This document shows, in pieces, positions 7,166 through 17,910 of a DNA stretch of 27,694 nt. The notes below the pieces were generated by a model, which saw only the letters and a list, made by a program, of their open reading frames with translations, was not told the DNA's origin and did not search any database. The stretch is from positions 1 through 27,694 of the forward strand of contig JAPEVF010000609.1 in NCBI GenBank assembly GCA_029747585.1, read 5' to 3'. The translations under genes and the position numbers were made by a program. The number at the start of each line of letters is the position of its first letter. Within the stretch, counting starts at the first letter, position 1. The DNA is from Pleurotus djamor. Taxonomy: Eukaryota > Basidiomycota > Agaricomycetes > Agaricales > Pleurotaceae.

Positions 7166-9264
7166 GCACTTCTTGCAACGCAATTTGATGAGTTTGAGAA
7201 AGGTTTGAATATTCGTCACGCTTCTACAACAACGCGCTGAGTGCATGCAGGACCCGCCACAGATGCAGCCTTTAACTCTCTTCTTGGAACGGGTGTCTTC
7301 AATTCCGATGGTAAAAGGTGCTCCAATTCCCCGGTTCAATGATGCTCACAGGCGTGCTTGGATAGGTGAACGTTGGAAGTGAGGCAGCTGTCTGGCAGCG
7401 TCATCGACAATACTAACTTCATCACACAGATTTCATCGCTCGATGACAAGGCCCTTCTTCAGCAAAGATCGTATCAGCCATTTCGATATCTTTGACAGGC
7501 ATGCTGAAGATGCTTTACACCAAGCTGCCATCCGAATCGCAGAAGGATATCCTGTTGACTTTCAAGTGCGTGGTTTGCACCCCGCCAGTGCCCGTCACCT
7601 GCTGACAACAAAGCATAGGACATGGTATCTCGGTTTACCCTTGATTCAGCTACCAAATTTTTGTTTGACCAAGACGTTGGCTCCCTTTCTGCTGGACTGG
7701 ATTATCCTGTTTCGTCGCCTCTTCATGGCAGTGCCTCAAGCTCCCATCCATCTAATGCCTTTGCCGAAGCTTTCTTAGAGGGCCAAGTGCTCACTTCCCT
7801 TCGTACTGTTGGCGGACGGCATTGGCCCCTGTTTGAATGGTCAGAGAAAGTCAGACCGCAACGAGAGATTGTCAATCGCTATATCGATCCCATTATCTCA
7901 AAGGCCATCCAACGGCACAATACACAAGGACCCAAGTTGAATGGGGATGAAGCTGAGACACTTCTCGAGCACCTCATCCGAGCTACGCAAGGTGCGCTAC
8001 TAATTTTTATCCGGAATCTGTTTAACATCTTGTCTTTGCAATGTCTATATCTAGATCACAAAACACTTCAAGACGAAATCCTGAACATTATGATCGCCGG
8101 GCGGGATACTGTACATATTCTGATTGATTTCTCTTCGCATTTGCCCACACTTTCTTGTAGACTGCGTGTACTTTGACCTATGCTGTTTATATGTTAGCGG
8201 AGAACCCCCACGTTTTGCAGAAACTTCGGGATGAGGTTCTCAGCAAAATTGGGGCTTCAAAACGCCCCGACTTTGATGACCTACGTTCAATGAGATATCT
8301 TCGAGCCTTCATTAACGGTGAGCCCGCGCTCTGTTCAACTTTTTGGGTCCGCCGCTCTGAACTTCAGTCTAGAAACCCTTCGCCTCTATCCCCCTGTGTG
8401 AGTGGTGAGCATTTAGATGGCGCATTCATTCCCACTAAAGCATCCTCCATAGACCATTTGATATGAGGTAAAGACACGATGTACGATTCTTCATACATGC
8501 GGCAGATGGTCATCTTATATAGGGCAACCAAAGTCGCTACCACATTGCCTCCCGCACGTCCGGGTGAAAAGCCTTTCTTCATCCCTCAGGATCGCAAGTG
8601 AGGTTCCCACTTGACGCCGTTCGATGCGCGACTGATTCAGCCCCGCAGCGTTCTCTACAGTGTCTTCCTAATGCATCGTCGTACTGACCTTTGGGGTCCT
8701 GACGGTGAGCCTTCCGTTCAATGCGCATTCCATCAAATACGAACGCTCTCTGTAGCGGCCGTCTTCGATCCAGATCGATTCCTCGACGAGCGTCACAAGC
8801 GTGTCATCAAAAATCCATATAGTAAGCCCATAAACTCCAACTCATGGCGAAAGACCTCATTACTCCTAGTCTTCTTACCATTTAATGGTGGTCCCCGAAT
8901 TTGCTTGGGCCAACAGGTGTGTGTGTGCCTGCCATCGTACTAGATCTCAATCTCAACATTGTTTTAAGTTTGCGTACAATGAGGTTTCATATTTCCTGGT
9001 CAAGCTACTTCAGCAATTCTCGGGCTTCTCATTGGCACTCGACGCGTTCCCTCCCTCGTGTAAACCACCTGCGGAATGGGCTACAAGCTCTGGGACTAAG
9101 GGCACGGAGAAAGTTTTCCCTGGCGTTCATCTCACCATGTATGTAAAGGCAAGTAACTACTCTTAAACAGCCTCTATGTCCGCCAACCGCTCACGGCGTT
9201 GATGCAACAGGGTGGATTATGGCTCAGCATGGAAACAGACGGAACGATCAAAGCGGAAGCCTGA
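7166..9264 (+). CDS. CYP63-like cytochrome P450, 5' part missing
   Basis: Fifteen exons match the neighbouring paralogue in order: 7166-7202, 7251-7310, 7366-7378, 7430-7565, 7619-7991, 8055-8110, 8161-8317, 8373-8397, 8453-8467, 8523-8597, 8649-8704, 8756-8821, 8870-8916, 8969-9148, 9211-9264. Together they encode 449 residues without a stop. Present: the C-helix region ([16 protein letters not shown]), I-helix IAGRDT, K-helix ETLR, FDPDRF, and heme-binding [10 protein letters not shown] with its cysteine ligand. The last intron (9149-9210) is GC-AG. Exons 1-3 (about 137 residues, including the membrane anchor) are absent, because the Copia LTR ends in intron 3. P450s of this type are ER-bound monooxygenases. 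The CYP63 family of Phanerochaete oxidises alkanes, fatty acids and aromatic xenobiotics; substrate here is unknown. It has no promoter of its own except the LTR, so it is probably non-functional. Confidence 0.82.
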
Positions 9265-9823
9265 GTCTGCGTGACAGCCAATTCCTGTATTGTATACGTT
9301 ACTTGGTTTTTTGTACTGATACGTGAGTGTTTAGTCTGTTTCCATTCATCATCCTCCAGCAAGCTAGTGGCAGTGCATGCTTTGCGTTAACCTTGTGGTT
9401 CGAGTGGCGACCATCTCGGCGTTGCTTTGGCAAAACCTTGGAGGTGAACGACTGATTTCAGAGCATAAGGTGCGTTTCCAATACTATCTGCTGCCAGATG
9501 AGTCCACCGCTGTATGGAACTCCGTAAGTCTGAGTAACGATACTACTCTGTTGTTGTTGCTCCAATCCTTTCGATCTGGATCCATCGGCGCAACGCTACT
9601 TGCCCCGCGGATGCACGGTTGCTCGCCTTGAATTACCTTTGATCAGCAACACCACGTTAACCCCCGGCTCGTCTCGCACTTGGTAAGGATAGTTTGTCAA
9701 GCCTAGTGACCCGTTGGCCCATCCGATTCGGACACAGGCTCGGTTAGATCTTTTCTCATCAACCCGGCAACACGAATCCCGGCTTCTTTCTTTATGTTGT
9801 CCATACTTGCTACCAAGAACTTG
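9265..9823. other. Intergenic region between the two P450 genes
   Basis: About 600 bp between the stop of the first P450 and the start of the second. It holds the 3' flank of one and the promoter of the other. Open frames here, including a 113-codon minus-strand one, have no protein-like features and no paralogue support. No repeat or RNA gene was seen. Confidence 0.5.
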
Positions 9824-9830
9824 TATATAA
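9824..9830 (+). promoter_or_regulatory. TATA box of the second P450 gene
   Basis: TATATAA lies 37-43 bases upstream of the ATG at 9867, implying a short 5' UTR. The start codon context (ACCATGA, with A at -3) is favourable. Confidence 0.5.
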
Positions 9831-9866
9831 CCCAAGTGTCCCCAAGAAGTCTGGCAACACATAACC

Positions 9867-12566
9867 ATGAGCCTCCCCATTGGTCTCATCCACCTTCTCA
9901 AACTCATACCAGCATCCCTCATTGCTTTCCTCGCCACATTCTTGACTATAAACTATGCTCTACGTCAGCTCCAGCTTGATTCTACGATCCTCACTATCGC
10001 CATCACGTTTCTCACGATCCCAGCGTTTCTCCTGCTTTCAACCGTGTACGGGGATGTTCAAGACCACCTTGCAGCGTCAAGGGATGGTGCTGTGCTCCCC
10101 CCTTCCGCTGAAGGACACTTTTCTGGTCTTTCTTCCGCACGCAAGCTCGCTCAGAAAATGAAAGGAGGATATCCAAGTCAGCGTTCGCGTGCTTCTTGCG
10201 TTCGCGGTTCTGAATCAAGCGTATCTATTTTTAGGCGACCTCTTTCTAGAGTGGGCCCAGACATACGGTCCTGCTTACATCTTTCGAGTGCTTTGGGATA
10301 AACGAGTAAGAGTTTCTTGTATCGACCCCGTTCTTCTAGGCTGAAGCCGTCTCAAGGTTTTTACCACTGAGCCTAATCACATCAAGGCACGTCAGCCCTC
10401 GTCACCGCTTATACTTCGTTGGAGCTTATTCCAGCCCTCACTTTAGGCCATCCTCGCAACCCAATTTGATGATTTTGAGAAAGGTAATGTTTATCACCGC
10501 AAGAATCGGGGTGTCTTCGTGCTGATTCTTAAACTCAGGTCCTCTGACCGGGGCTCGCTTTGACTCCCTGCTTGGGACAGGCGTTTTCAATTCCGATGGT
10601 AAGTGTGTTGACTTATCCTTCTAGTCTGAGTCTAATGCATCTGGAACAGGGGAACGCTGGAAGTTAGGCCATCTCCCTTCTATTATACATTAGTAGTGAC
10701 GAACGCGCATGGCTAGGTTCCACCGGTCGATGACCAGACCATTCTTCAGCAAAGACCGCATCAGCCACTTTGATGTTTTCGACAGACACGCTGAGGATGC
10801 TTTGTCCCAGGCAAAATCGCGCCTTGCTGCTGGATACCCTATCGATTTCCAGGTTGGTATCCTTTTACACGTCTCCTTGACGAGCAATAGTTAACGCCCA
10901 TCTAGGACATGATCTCCCGGTTCACGCTCGACTCTGCAACGGAGTTTCTCTTTGGGCACGATGTTCGCTCGCTTTCAGCCGGTCTTGAGTACCCCCCTTC
11001 GTTCCCTTTGTCCACAGCTTCAGCCAATTCGACTCATCCTGCAAATATCTTCGCTGAATCTTTTGGTGAAGGGCAGAATCTGACCGCGATGCGCTCGGCC
11101 GGTGGTTCGCACTGGCCCTTGTTCGAGTGGAAGGATAAAGTCAAGCCGCACAGAGACATCGTTAACTCCTTCGTTGATCCTATCATTTCTGCGGCTATTG
11201 CGCGGCATCAGGCTCGAATCACCGCTGGTCTCGAGACCGAAAAAGACTCACCAGAAGGAGAAACACTACTCGATCATCTTGTGAAGACTACACAAGGTTT
11301 GAGAATCTCCTAGCTCACGATAATTTCCACACTCACTTAAAATGTAAAGACCACCAAATTCTGCAGGATGAGATCCTCAATATCATGATCGCTGGCCGAG
11401 ATACAGTAAGTATCAAAACGCCGTTTCAGTTGCTCTCAGACTAACGGTCGAACAGACAGCCTGTACTCTCACCTACGCGGTTTACATGCTCTCAGAACAT
11501 CCGGAAGTGTTACAGAAGCTCAGGACTGAGGTTCTTGATAAAGTTGGACCAAGTCGACGCCCTGATTTCGATGATTTACGTGACATGAAGTACCTGCGAG
11601 CCTTTATCAATGGTGATCAAGCTCTCTCTTTTCATCCATGGATGGAGACTCACATAATCTATCAGAGACCCTCCGCCTTTACCCTCCTGTGTAAGTTCCA
11701 TGCTGCTATGTGTGTACCGCTAGAAACTAATTGGGACTTCTAGCCCCTTTGACGCTAGGTTAGCCTCCTCCCTTAGCAAATCGTCCAATGCCCTTATATC
11801 CTTCGTTTTTCCAGAACCTCCCGAAGAGCCACTACCTTGCCCCCTCTCAAACCAGGAGACAAGCCCCTGTATATTCCTGCCAGGACCGCGTAGGCATCGT
11901 CATCTCCACCCCATTTCATGTCGCTAAAATCAAAGCTTAGGTGCATCTACAGCGTTTTTATGACTCATCGCCGAGAGGACCTTTGGGGGCCTGATGGTGT
12001 ATAGCCCGCGCGTCTCATGACCATACCTTCTCATAGGCACTCGCTTATTACAGCCTCGACCTTCGATCCTGACCGATTCTTGGATGAAAGGGTCAAGCGT
12101 ATCACAAAGAATCCTTACAGTCAGCCTGAGTTGTATCTATGATTATTTCTCTGAGCGCTGACCTTTTCGTAGTGTTTCTCCCATTCAACGGCGGTCCTCG
12201 GATTTGCCTCGGTCAACAGGTACGTCTTTGAACTGTATTCTGGTGCCTTCTCGCCGATTGTGTTTGAACATATAGTTCGCCTATCACGAGGCTTCGTTCT
12301 TCCTTATTAAGTTGCTGCAGAAATTCTCGACCTTCAGCCTTGATTCTTCAGCTCAATCCGTCAAACCCCCTTCTGAGTGGTCCAGCTTCGCTGGGACCAA
12401 GGGGTCGGAAAAGGTCGTTCCAGGAATCTGTTGCGCATGCACCTCTCAATCGCCACGTCGACACACTAGTTCTAGGTCGACGTCACGCATGGTTTCATGT
12501 CGCTTAGTGCGACACTTCACATGGTGTCTAGTTCGACACCTCACACATTCCTTAGTCCATATTTAG
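9867..12566 (+). CDS. CYP63-like cytochrome P450 with LTR-encoded C-terminus
   Basis: Seventeen exons splice in frame: 9867-10176, 10235-10305, 10357-10386, 10447-10483, 10539-10598, 10650-10662, 10717-10852, 10906-11296, 11350-11405, 11456-11612, 11666-11690, 11744-11758, 11815-11889, 11941-11996, 12054-12119, 12173-12219, 12276-12428 and on into the LTR. The native part is 566 residues: two hydrophobic N-terminal segments (about 1-60), I-helix IAGRDTTA (363-370), E421xxR424, FDPDRF, and heme motif [10 protein letters not shown] with Cys511. Intron 3 (10387-10446) has a GC donor. The frame then enters a Copia LTR at 12429 and stops at 12564-12566, adding 45 Arg/Ser/His-rich residues in place of about 26 native ones (HLTMYVK onward, plus the last exon). 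The catalytic core is complete, so a protein could fold, but loss of the last beta strand makes activity doubtful. Family from motifs seen; CYP63 assignment is recall-based. Confidence 0.85.
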
Positions 12567-12724
12567 TAGTCACTCGTAGTATATAAAGCCTGTATGTATC
12601 TAGGGAATATCCGACACTCGTTCTACCTACTACTCGTGTGCTATACAACCTCAGGTGAATAGCTTGGTCTCTCGCCTAGCGCAGTGCTCGCCTTTATGGC
12701 TTGTAGCTATCCTGCTGCTCAACA
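12429..12724 (+). repeat. 5' LTR of the truncated Copia element
   Basis: 296 bp, TGTTG...CAACA, differing from the LTR at 6847 only at 12613 (G for A). Bases before it are GAATC; no matching target-site duplication can be tested because the other end is missing. It provides the stop codon of the interrupted P450. Confidence 0.95.
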
Positions 12725-13541
12725 GGTTATGGGCCCCGCTGGTCGCTCTAGGAAAAGGGAGACTCTATGTCCCCTGAGTACTTGGGGACTAAGCTACCAT
12801 TTACCTGCCCGTCGATGCGCTTAACTGCGACTCGACAGGGGGAGTCAGGGGTTTCATTTTCTCGCACTTTCAGTTAACTTTTGTGCTGACGAACTTGTTA
12901 TTTTACCCCCAGATCTCTATCATGTCTTCTCTCGACACCTCTGGTCTCCGTGCTATCACTGGTACCCTTACTGGGACCAACTGGCAGACCTGGTCTGAGA
13001 AGATGACTCATCTCCTTCGCGCTAAAGGAGTTTGGCTCTACGTTAACGGCACTATCACCAAACCCTCTCCTATCGCCGCCACTCCTGCTCGGGGTGACAA
13101 CCCTGCCACGCCCGGCAATGCCTCTGAAGTCAATCAGTGGCTGGAGAAGGACCAAATGGCTCTTGGCATCATTGCTCTCACCGTCTCTGAGAATCTCCAG
13201 CGTCACATCAAGGATACTTCCAAAGAAACTTGGGATACCTTGAAGACTGCTTTCTCCTCTACGACTGTCTCCGCCGCCTATCAGTGGCTCCAGACGCTTC
13301 TCAACCTCCGCATCAAATCGACTGAGAACCCTACTCCAGTCCTTGAGAAGTTTCGCACCGCCGTTCAACACCTCGAGAAACTTAAACTCGTCATTCCATC
13401 CTCCCTCCTCGCTCTCATCACCCTCACTGCCTTACCCAAGGAATGGGAGTTCATCGCTCAGATGACAATCACCAAGTCTCTCGACCAGCTCGAATTCAGC
13501 GACGTTCTTGCCTATATTCAGGCAGAATGGGAACGGACGCA
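12429..13541 (+). mobile_element. Truncated second Copia element
   Basis: 1113 bp, collinear without indels with 1091-2203 of the full-length element and differing at about 12 sites. It contains the LTR, primer site, leader and the first 206 whole codons of gag, then ends abruptly after GGACGCA. The right LTR and all of pol are absent. It lies within exon 17 of the second P450, in the same orientation. The P450 remainder is not found on the right, so the right-hand break is a later deletion, rearrangement or assembly join. Confidence 0.95.
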
Positions 13542-13560
13542 CCTAAGGCACCTCTTTTAA
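12922..13560 (+). pseudogene. Copia gag fragment
   Basis: The first 206 codons of gag encode exactly the same residues as the intact element despite nine nucleotide differences, all synonymous. The frame then runs six codons into unrelated DNA and stops at 13558-13560. It retains the UBN2-type capsid region only, with no protease or pol, so it cannot support transposition. A truncated Gag could still be made from the attached LTR promoter. Confidence 0.85.
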
Positions 13561-14202
13561 TCTTAAATATAGGCCCTCTGGGTGATTGATGGCCAGTCGT
13601 AGAACCGTCTGAAGGCCCGAATCGCTTTTGAGCCTCAGTCGTTTGACAGCTTCGGGACAGCTTCAATGCTTCTTTTTTCTTGAATAGGCGACTTCGATGC
13701 CTGATCTGGTTGGGTCCTCCCTCAGGCCCATTGTAGTGATGAGGCTCAACTGTTCATATGTCTCAATCAGGCAACACGACTCCTTTATTCACGCACCCGA
13801 ATCTCCCGTGCAAAGCCTCGTGCCCTCAGCCTTCCGCCCCATTTTTATCATTGAGCCTCGTGGGCGTTGGCCCACCTTCGACATATGCGCTTCATACCCT
13901 ATATGCACTCTAAACAGCGCAGCGATTCCGAATCGGGTCTTGGTAGTCACTAATCCGCCTTCGGTACCAATCTTCAACCATAGGAGACGTTCCTATTTTG
14001 TGCAGGGGGATCTTACACGTGACGTCGAAAGGTCGGAACCTTCCGACTTACGCCAATGGCCTTGTCAATGTCATCTTCTCAATTCCTCTCCCTCCATCCC
14101 TACCACTTCCGAAGAAACCTCTGCGCCTCATCGCCTACATCGATAACTCTTTCGCTCAGTCAAAGTGCTAAATAACGCGCTGGTCGCCGGCCAGGGAAGG
14201 AG
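13542..14202. other. Gene-free stretch after the Copia break
   Basis: No credible gene. A 149-codon plus-strand frame (13697-14146) lacks a plausible composition. Near the right end, CACGTG (14016-14021) overlaps TGACGTC (14020-14026), a joined E-box and CRE-like site about 180 bp before the ATG at 14203. This suggests promoter DNA. Confidence 0.35.
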
Positions 14203-14337
14203 ATGACCACAGCAAACCAAGTCGGCCATGGACCTGCGCTGGATGCGGTATCTCAAGATACTGTTCTACAGCGTGTCAGACCGCCGACTGGAACAATGAT
14301 CATCAACGGCTATGTGTCTTCTTCCGGCTGTGTGGAA
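14203..14337 (+). CDS. Candidate first exon of a small unknown gene
   Basis: Forty-five codons from ATG end at a good donor (GAA then GTAAGT). A later acceptor TTCCCCCAG ends at 14403, but the frame closes within five codons beyond it, so downstream structure is unresolved. The peptide is polar with a short TMIINGYVSSSGCVE end and no recognised domain. It may be the only surviving exon of a decayed gene. Confidence 0.25.
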
Positions 14338-14528
14338 GTAAGTGCATTCCTTTTCTATCCCCCCGTCACTGTAATTGAACCTCTCCTCTTCCTGTTTCCC
14401 CCAGCTAACAATCCATTGATCCGACCTTGATATTCCATTCACGTTGAGAATCAACAATTCCAAGACGGTCGCAAGCTGCGATCCGTGATCAGCCGAGAGC
14501 GAGCCGTGTATAGATCGTATCTCTCGTG

Positions 14529-14808
14529 CTAAGTGGACTTCGCAGATCGCAGCGAGGGTAGCAATTCCGTTTCAACTGTTGAACATTCACTGACGCAGGT
14601 GAATTCCTTTTTCTGTTCAAGAAGACCTATCCCTACGCCACTCAGTTGAACGATGGAGGCATGATTATTGAGCATCTGGTCATCTGAGTGGTTCACCCCA
14701 TGCGGCAGGTATATGTGAGTGTTCTTGTAGAAGTGCAATGCATTCAGGGCTGACGCGCTGACGGCGCATGCGAATAGCGTTAAGAAGGTTATGAAAGTTA
14801 TCTGACAT
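14529..14808 (-). CDS. Candidate small two-exon gene
   Basis: Exons 14808-14697 and 14632-14529 join in phase across a 64-bp intron (GTGAAC to GCGTAG) to give 71 residues. The first exon starts MSDNFHNLLNAIRMRRQRVS and looks amphipathic and protein-like. It lies in a different frame from a longer 233-codon minus-strand open frame over the same DNA, whose upstream half has no protein-like character. No family recognised. Either this short gene or no gene is possible. Confidence 0.27.
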
Positions 14809-15305
14809 GATGCGGCCTCTCCATAGCCCCGAGGACTCGTCGCCTTCGTCGTACCAATGAGTTGATGACCAACCAACGTAGGACGGAGCGGGGTGATTGT
14901 CGTTGATGTCGTCCCCGCGTGAAGGCAGAGAAGATAGGATGGTTCATGTAATTGGCCAGAGGACAATAACGAAGGCAATTTGCGGTCGAGCAGGTTTGTA
15001 GAAACACACGTTGCTGGAAATAGTCGCCATGTCCAATGTGTTTTCCCCACCAAGTGACCAAGCAGAAGTGAGAACACGGACTTCCATTTTCCTCGCCGTC
15101 GAAGCTTCAAGCCACCATCATCACTTTCTCGCAGTCTAATTTCCAAGCTACCGCCATAATCTTTCCCGCACTCTACATCTATCATCACCATCGACAGCGC
15201 TTTTGCCGCTAATACCAACACCACTACCACTACCTCATCGCAGTCCCCTAGATGCTGCCGACCGTCTACTGTACACCGAACGTCTCCCCCATTGCAGCAT
15301 ATCCG

Positions 15306-15662
15306 ATGGCGCGCTTCATTGCAAGGAGGATGGGAAACAGGCTAGGACAAGAGATGACGTTGGTCTTTTAGTAGGTTTCGTGGCGACTATGGGCCGCACC
15401 GCGGCTAACGTGCTCCCAGTATGGCAGAAAGTTTCAGCACGGCGTATGCCAAAGTCTACAGAGGAGGATCCGGGTCGAGACACCTCTACACCCTCGACGT
15501 GGAAGGGCGCAAAGTGCTCTTTGCTGGTGTCACTGCTTCACGTCCCGAGATCCTGGACCTAAGTGACCTGATTGTGGTGCGTGGTTCACCGAATCCCCAA
15601 CATGTATCCTCACTGAGTGTTCTTCATAGGTCTGCAGCTTGGATAGAGAGCTTCTTGGGTAG
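15306..15662 (+). CDS. Candidate small spliced gene, function unknown
   Basis: Exons 15306-15370 and 15420-15576 join in phase across a 49-bp intron with a CTAAC branch site and give 74 residues: a basic start (MARFIARRMGNRLGQEM), then a protein-like middle (HLYTLDVEGRKVLFAGV) and an acidic helix-like end (RPEILDLSDLIV). A third exon 15630-15662 would add ten residues and a stop. Alternatively a further intron from 15659 reaches open frames near 15721-15785. No known domain. The first two exons are the supported part; the 3' end is a guess. Confidence 0.35.
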
Positions 15663-15785
15663 CTGCCCAGCAACCGGATATGGGCATTTGTACATTACAA
15701 CGACGGCACTTCTACCTAGCAGTAAAAGAATTCCAATATCTCTTGGTGATCACCGATGGCCCCATCCGCCTATGACAATCATGTG

Positions 15786-16085
15786 ACGTAGGTAGGCCCG
15801 TTGAATGTTGAAGCATCGAAGCGTGCTCTTCAGCACGCCTTGCACCCACCGGCGCGAAATGCCTCCTTCCTCTACACGATGAACCACCATCAAGGGGATG
15901 ACTGGTTTCGGTGTTCTCCCCGACTTGGCGGTCCGCGCATAAGCGCCACTTGAGGCAACCACGGAGTCTGCCGAACCTGGGCAGCCTGCAGAATTCGAGA
16001 GGCGGTTGGAGTGGTAATGTGGCAGGTATATAGATTCTGGGGGTGTGCTGGCTGTTGGGCGAAGATGTCAAGCGCGCGTTAGTGC
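15786..16085. other. Gene-poor stretch
   Basis: Only overlapping minus-strand frames (up to 160 codons across 15712-16194) without recognisable features. A TATA-like CTATATACC (minus strand, near 16025-16033) could mark a minus-strand promoter, but no convincing gene follows it. Confidence 0.3.
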
Positions 16086-16300
16086 CGCGAAGCGCCCGGC
16101 GGAATGGAAAACATTTATGGCGACGGAATGAACTAGTGAGAGTAACGAACACCAAAACCGTATCGGAGTTGGCTGATATAGGTCGAAGGAACATGTGGAA
16201 TCAACTTTGGGGGGTGAATCGACTGCGTCTGGCCGAAACTAATAAAGGTCAGACGAAGGAATAAAGGTCAGGACTAAGACTTCCAGAACTTCAGTTCGTC
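16086..16300 (+). repeat. Dispersed repeat, copy 1
   Basis: Shares with 17390-17610 a 17-base block starting GAAGCGCCCGG (16087-16103), the ACGGAATGA and CAGTGAGAGTA-like blocks, and a 3' module with two ATAAAGGTCAG boxes 19 bp apart (about 16240-16271), then a GACTTC-AGAACTT block. There are no terminal inverted repeats or coding sequence. It may be a non-autonomous element remnant or duplicated regulatory DNA. Confidence 0.5.
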
Positions 16301-17389
16301 ACTCATATCAGACCCTTTGGGTACTAACACTGAGTCCTCGCATGTCTTTCACTTTTCAGGGTGAAGGATCTATAGTATAATGTACATACCAAGTGTCTTA
16401 GGCACTTATGGTCCCCTGGAGTTGGGTGAATGAGCGCAAAAACGTCCAGGGACGAGACAGGGGCTGGTTTGTGGGGCGAACTATGGAGATGTGTTAATAG
16501 TATCAAAACTAGCTCATTCTGTAGTCAATCGCAGTCATCTTCTTGTAGATGATGATAAAGGGTCAAAAGTCGTCGATACGTAACATATCTCCCGACACGG
16601 AAGCTACCCAATACTTAGGAGCTACAGGGGCGTCGCTTCGGGATCAACCCAGGACAAGATTCGGAAAGATTCGGTGATCAGCAGTGCTTTCGTGCCTAAT
16701 CAAGGTTTCTCACCTGCGTTGGTCCACATCGTCGAGGTCTCAAAGGTCCGTCTAGTCGTCTCATCTGGTCCCTGTGCAGCAGCATTGAGATGCTACTATG
16801 AAAGCCGTCAATCGGAGGCAATCAGGAGTTCGAACATGCGTTGACTTGGCTCCGAAGTTCGCTTCCGCAACGAAGGTCCGTGACCTACATTTTCTTTTAT
16901 GTTTCTATGTTTTCTGCAGGCGCAGATTTCTGAGTAGAATGGATAGCAGATCGTTCGGTTCCGCGTGTTTCGCCTTCCTCTCGCCAAATAGGGCACAGCC
17001 CGTTCCCCGAAATGAACCCTACGGACGTCAACCTGGGCTTCCTTTCTCTGCGACGATCACGGTGGATTCCTTCCCCACGCCCGAAAATTCCAAGATCAAC
17101 TTGAAAACATATTGCGCACACATCCATCCCTTGACCAGTGGTAAATCAATAGCCGATGACTGGCCACAACGTCAATGCTCAAAATCCTCGCTGCTTGGTC
17201 GCTGCTGTCTTCTCGACTTCACCGGTCGTTTCTAGGAGTCCCGGCCCCAACACCCAACACTGCTTTCTATAAATTCTTCGTAGCGACACTACCATCCTTG
17301 GCTTTCTTGGCTTGTTTATGACGGTGGACTGAGAGGGACGTCCAGAAATATGAGTTAATGACAACGCTATCCATCAGACGGAAGGCGCC
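16301..17389. other. Gene-poor stretch
   Basis: A 145-codon plus-strand frame (16798-17235) crosses what looks like intron-type sequence (a pyrimidine run then CTGCAG near 16910-16920) and has no recognisable domain. No paralogue, RNA gene or repeat was found other than its flanking repeats. Treated as non-coding. Confidence 0.3.
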
Positions 17390-17610
17390 TTGAAGCGCCC
17401 GGCGGAATCCAACACGATCAGGCAACGGAATGAGCCAATGGGGGCTCCGAGGGAGAACTGAGTATCGGAATCTACCAGTGAGAGTAGGCGCAGGAAGTAG
17501 AGATAGTTTTGGAGGTGCGGGGAGATCTGTATGGGTTGGAATGAATAAGAGTCAGACGAAGTGATTAAAGGTCAGAAAGCGGACTTCAAGAACTTTGGTG
17601 AGTAACTCAC
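17390..17610 (+). repeat. Dispersed repeat, copy 2
   Basis: Diverged relative of 16086-16300 in the same orientation, 1.3 kb away, with about 40 extra bases after the ACGGAATGAG block. The 3' module reads AATAAGAGTCAGACGAAG followed by ATTAAAGGTCAG, then GACTTCAAGAACTT. No coding capacity. Confidence 0.5.
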
Positions 17611-17910
17611 ACAGTATCCATTGGAATCGGTAACAAGCCTTGACACGCCTTTCCATTTGAAAAGAGAGTCTATGTAGATAATATCAATAATTCAACCATC
17701 TTTGGATACCCTCGACGCCGGTGTGTAATGGTGTCTGGTGCTCTCCCGTTCGAGATTTCCGAAAAAACATATCCGTAAGTAACAGGGGCTTGCATTCAAG
17801 CGAATTCTAAAAATATGTTCATCATATCGCAACACCTTGATTTCGAGTGCATTCGCTGTGAATATTCTCAAACTAGTGATGCCGAGGTATCAACAACCGC
17901 AATTTCGAGT
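17611..17910. other. AT-richer gene-free stretch
   Basis: Nothing recognisable. The base composition is more AT-rich than neighbouring genes and all frames are short. Confidence 0.3.

Noticed and set aside
13697..14146. 149-codon plus-strand ORF
   Set aside because: Composition typical of chance frames in promoter DNA; no coherent splice model.
14529..15230. 233-codon minus-strand ORF as a single protein
   Set aside because: Long, but its N-terminal half has no protein-like pattern. A short two-exon model in another frame at its 3' end reads better. No domain.
15712..16194. 160-codon minus-strand ORF
   Set aside because: Pro/Arg-rich chance frame with no domain or splice support; it overlaps a dispersed repeat.
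16241..16271. AGGTCA as nuclear receptor half-sites
   Set aside because: Fungi lack that receptor class, so the resemblance is not informative; kept only as an unexplained repeated motif.
16820..16850. tRNA B-box-like GAGTTCGAAC
   Set aside because: No matching A-box, acceptor stem or T-arm could be drawn around it.
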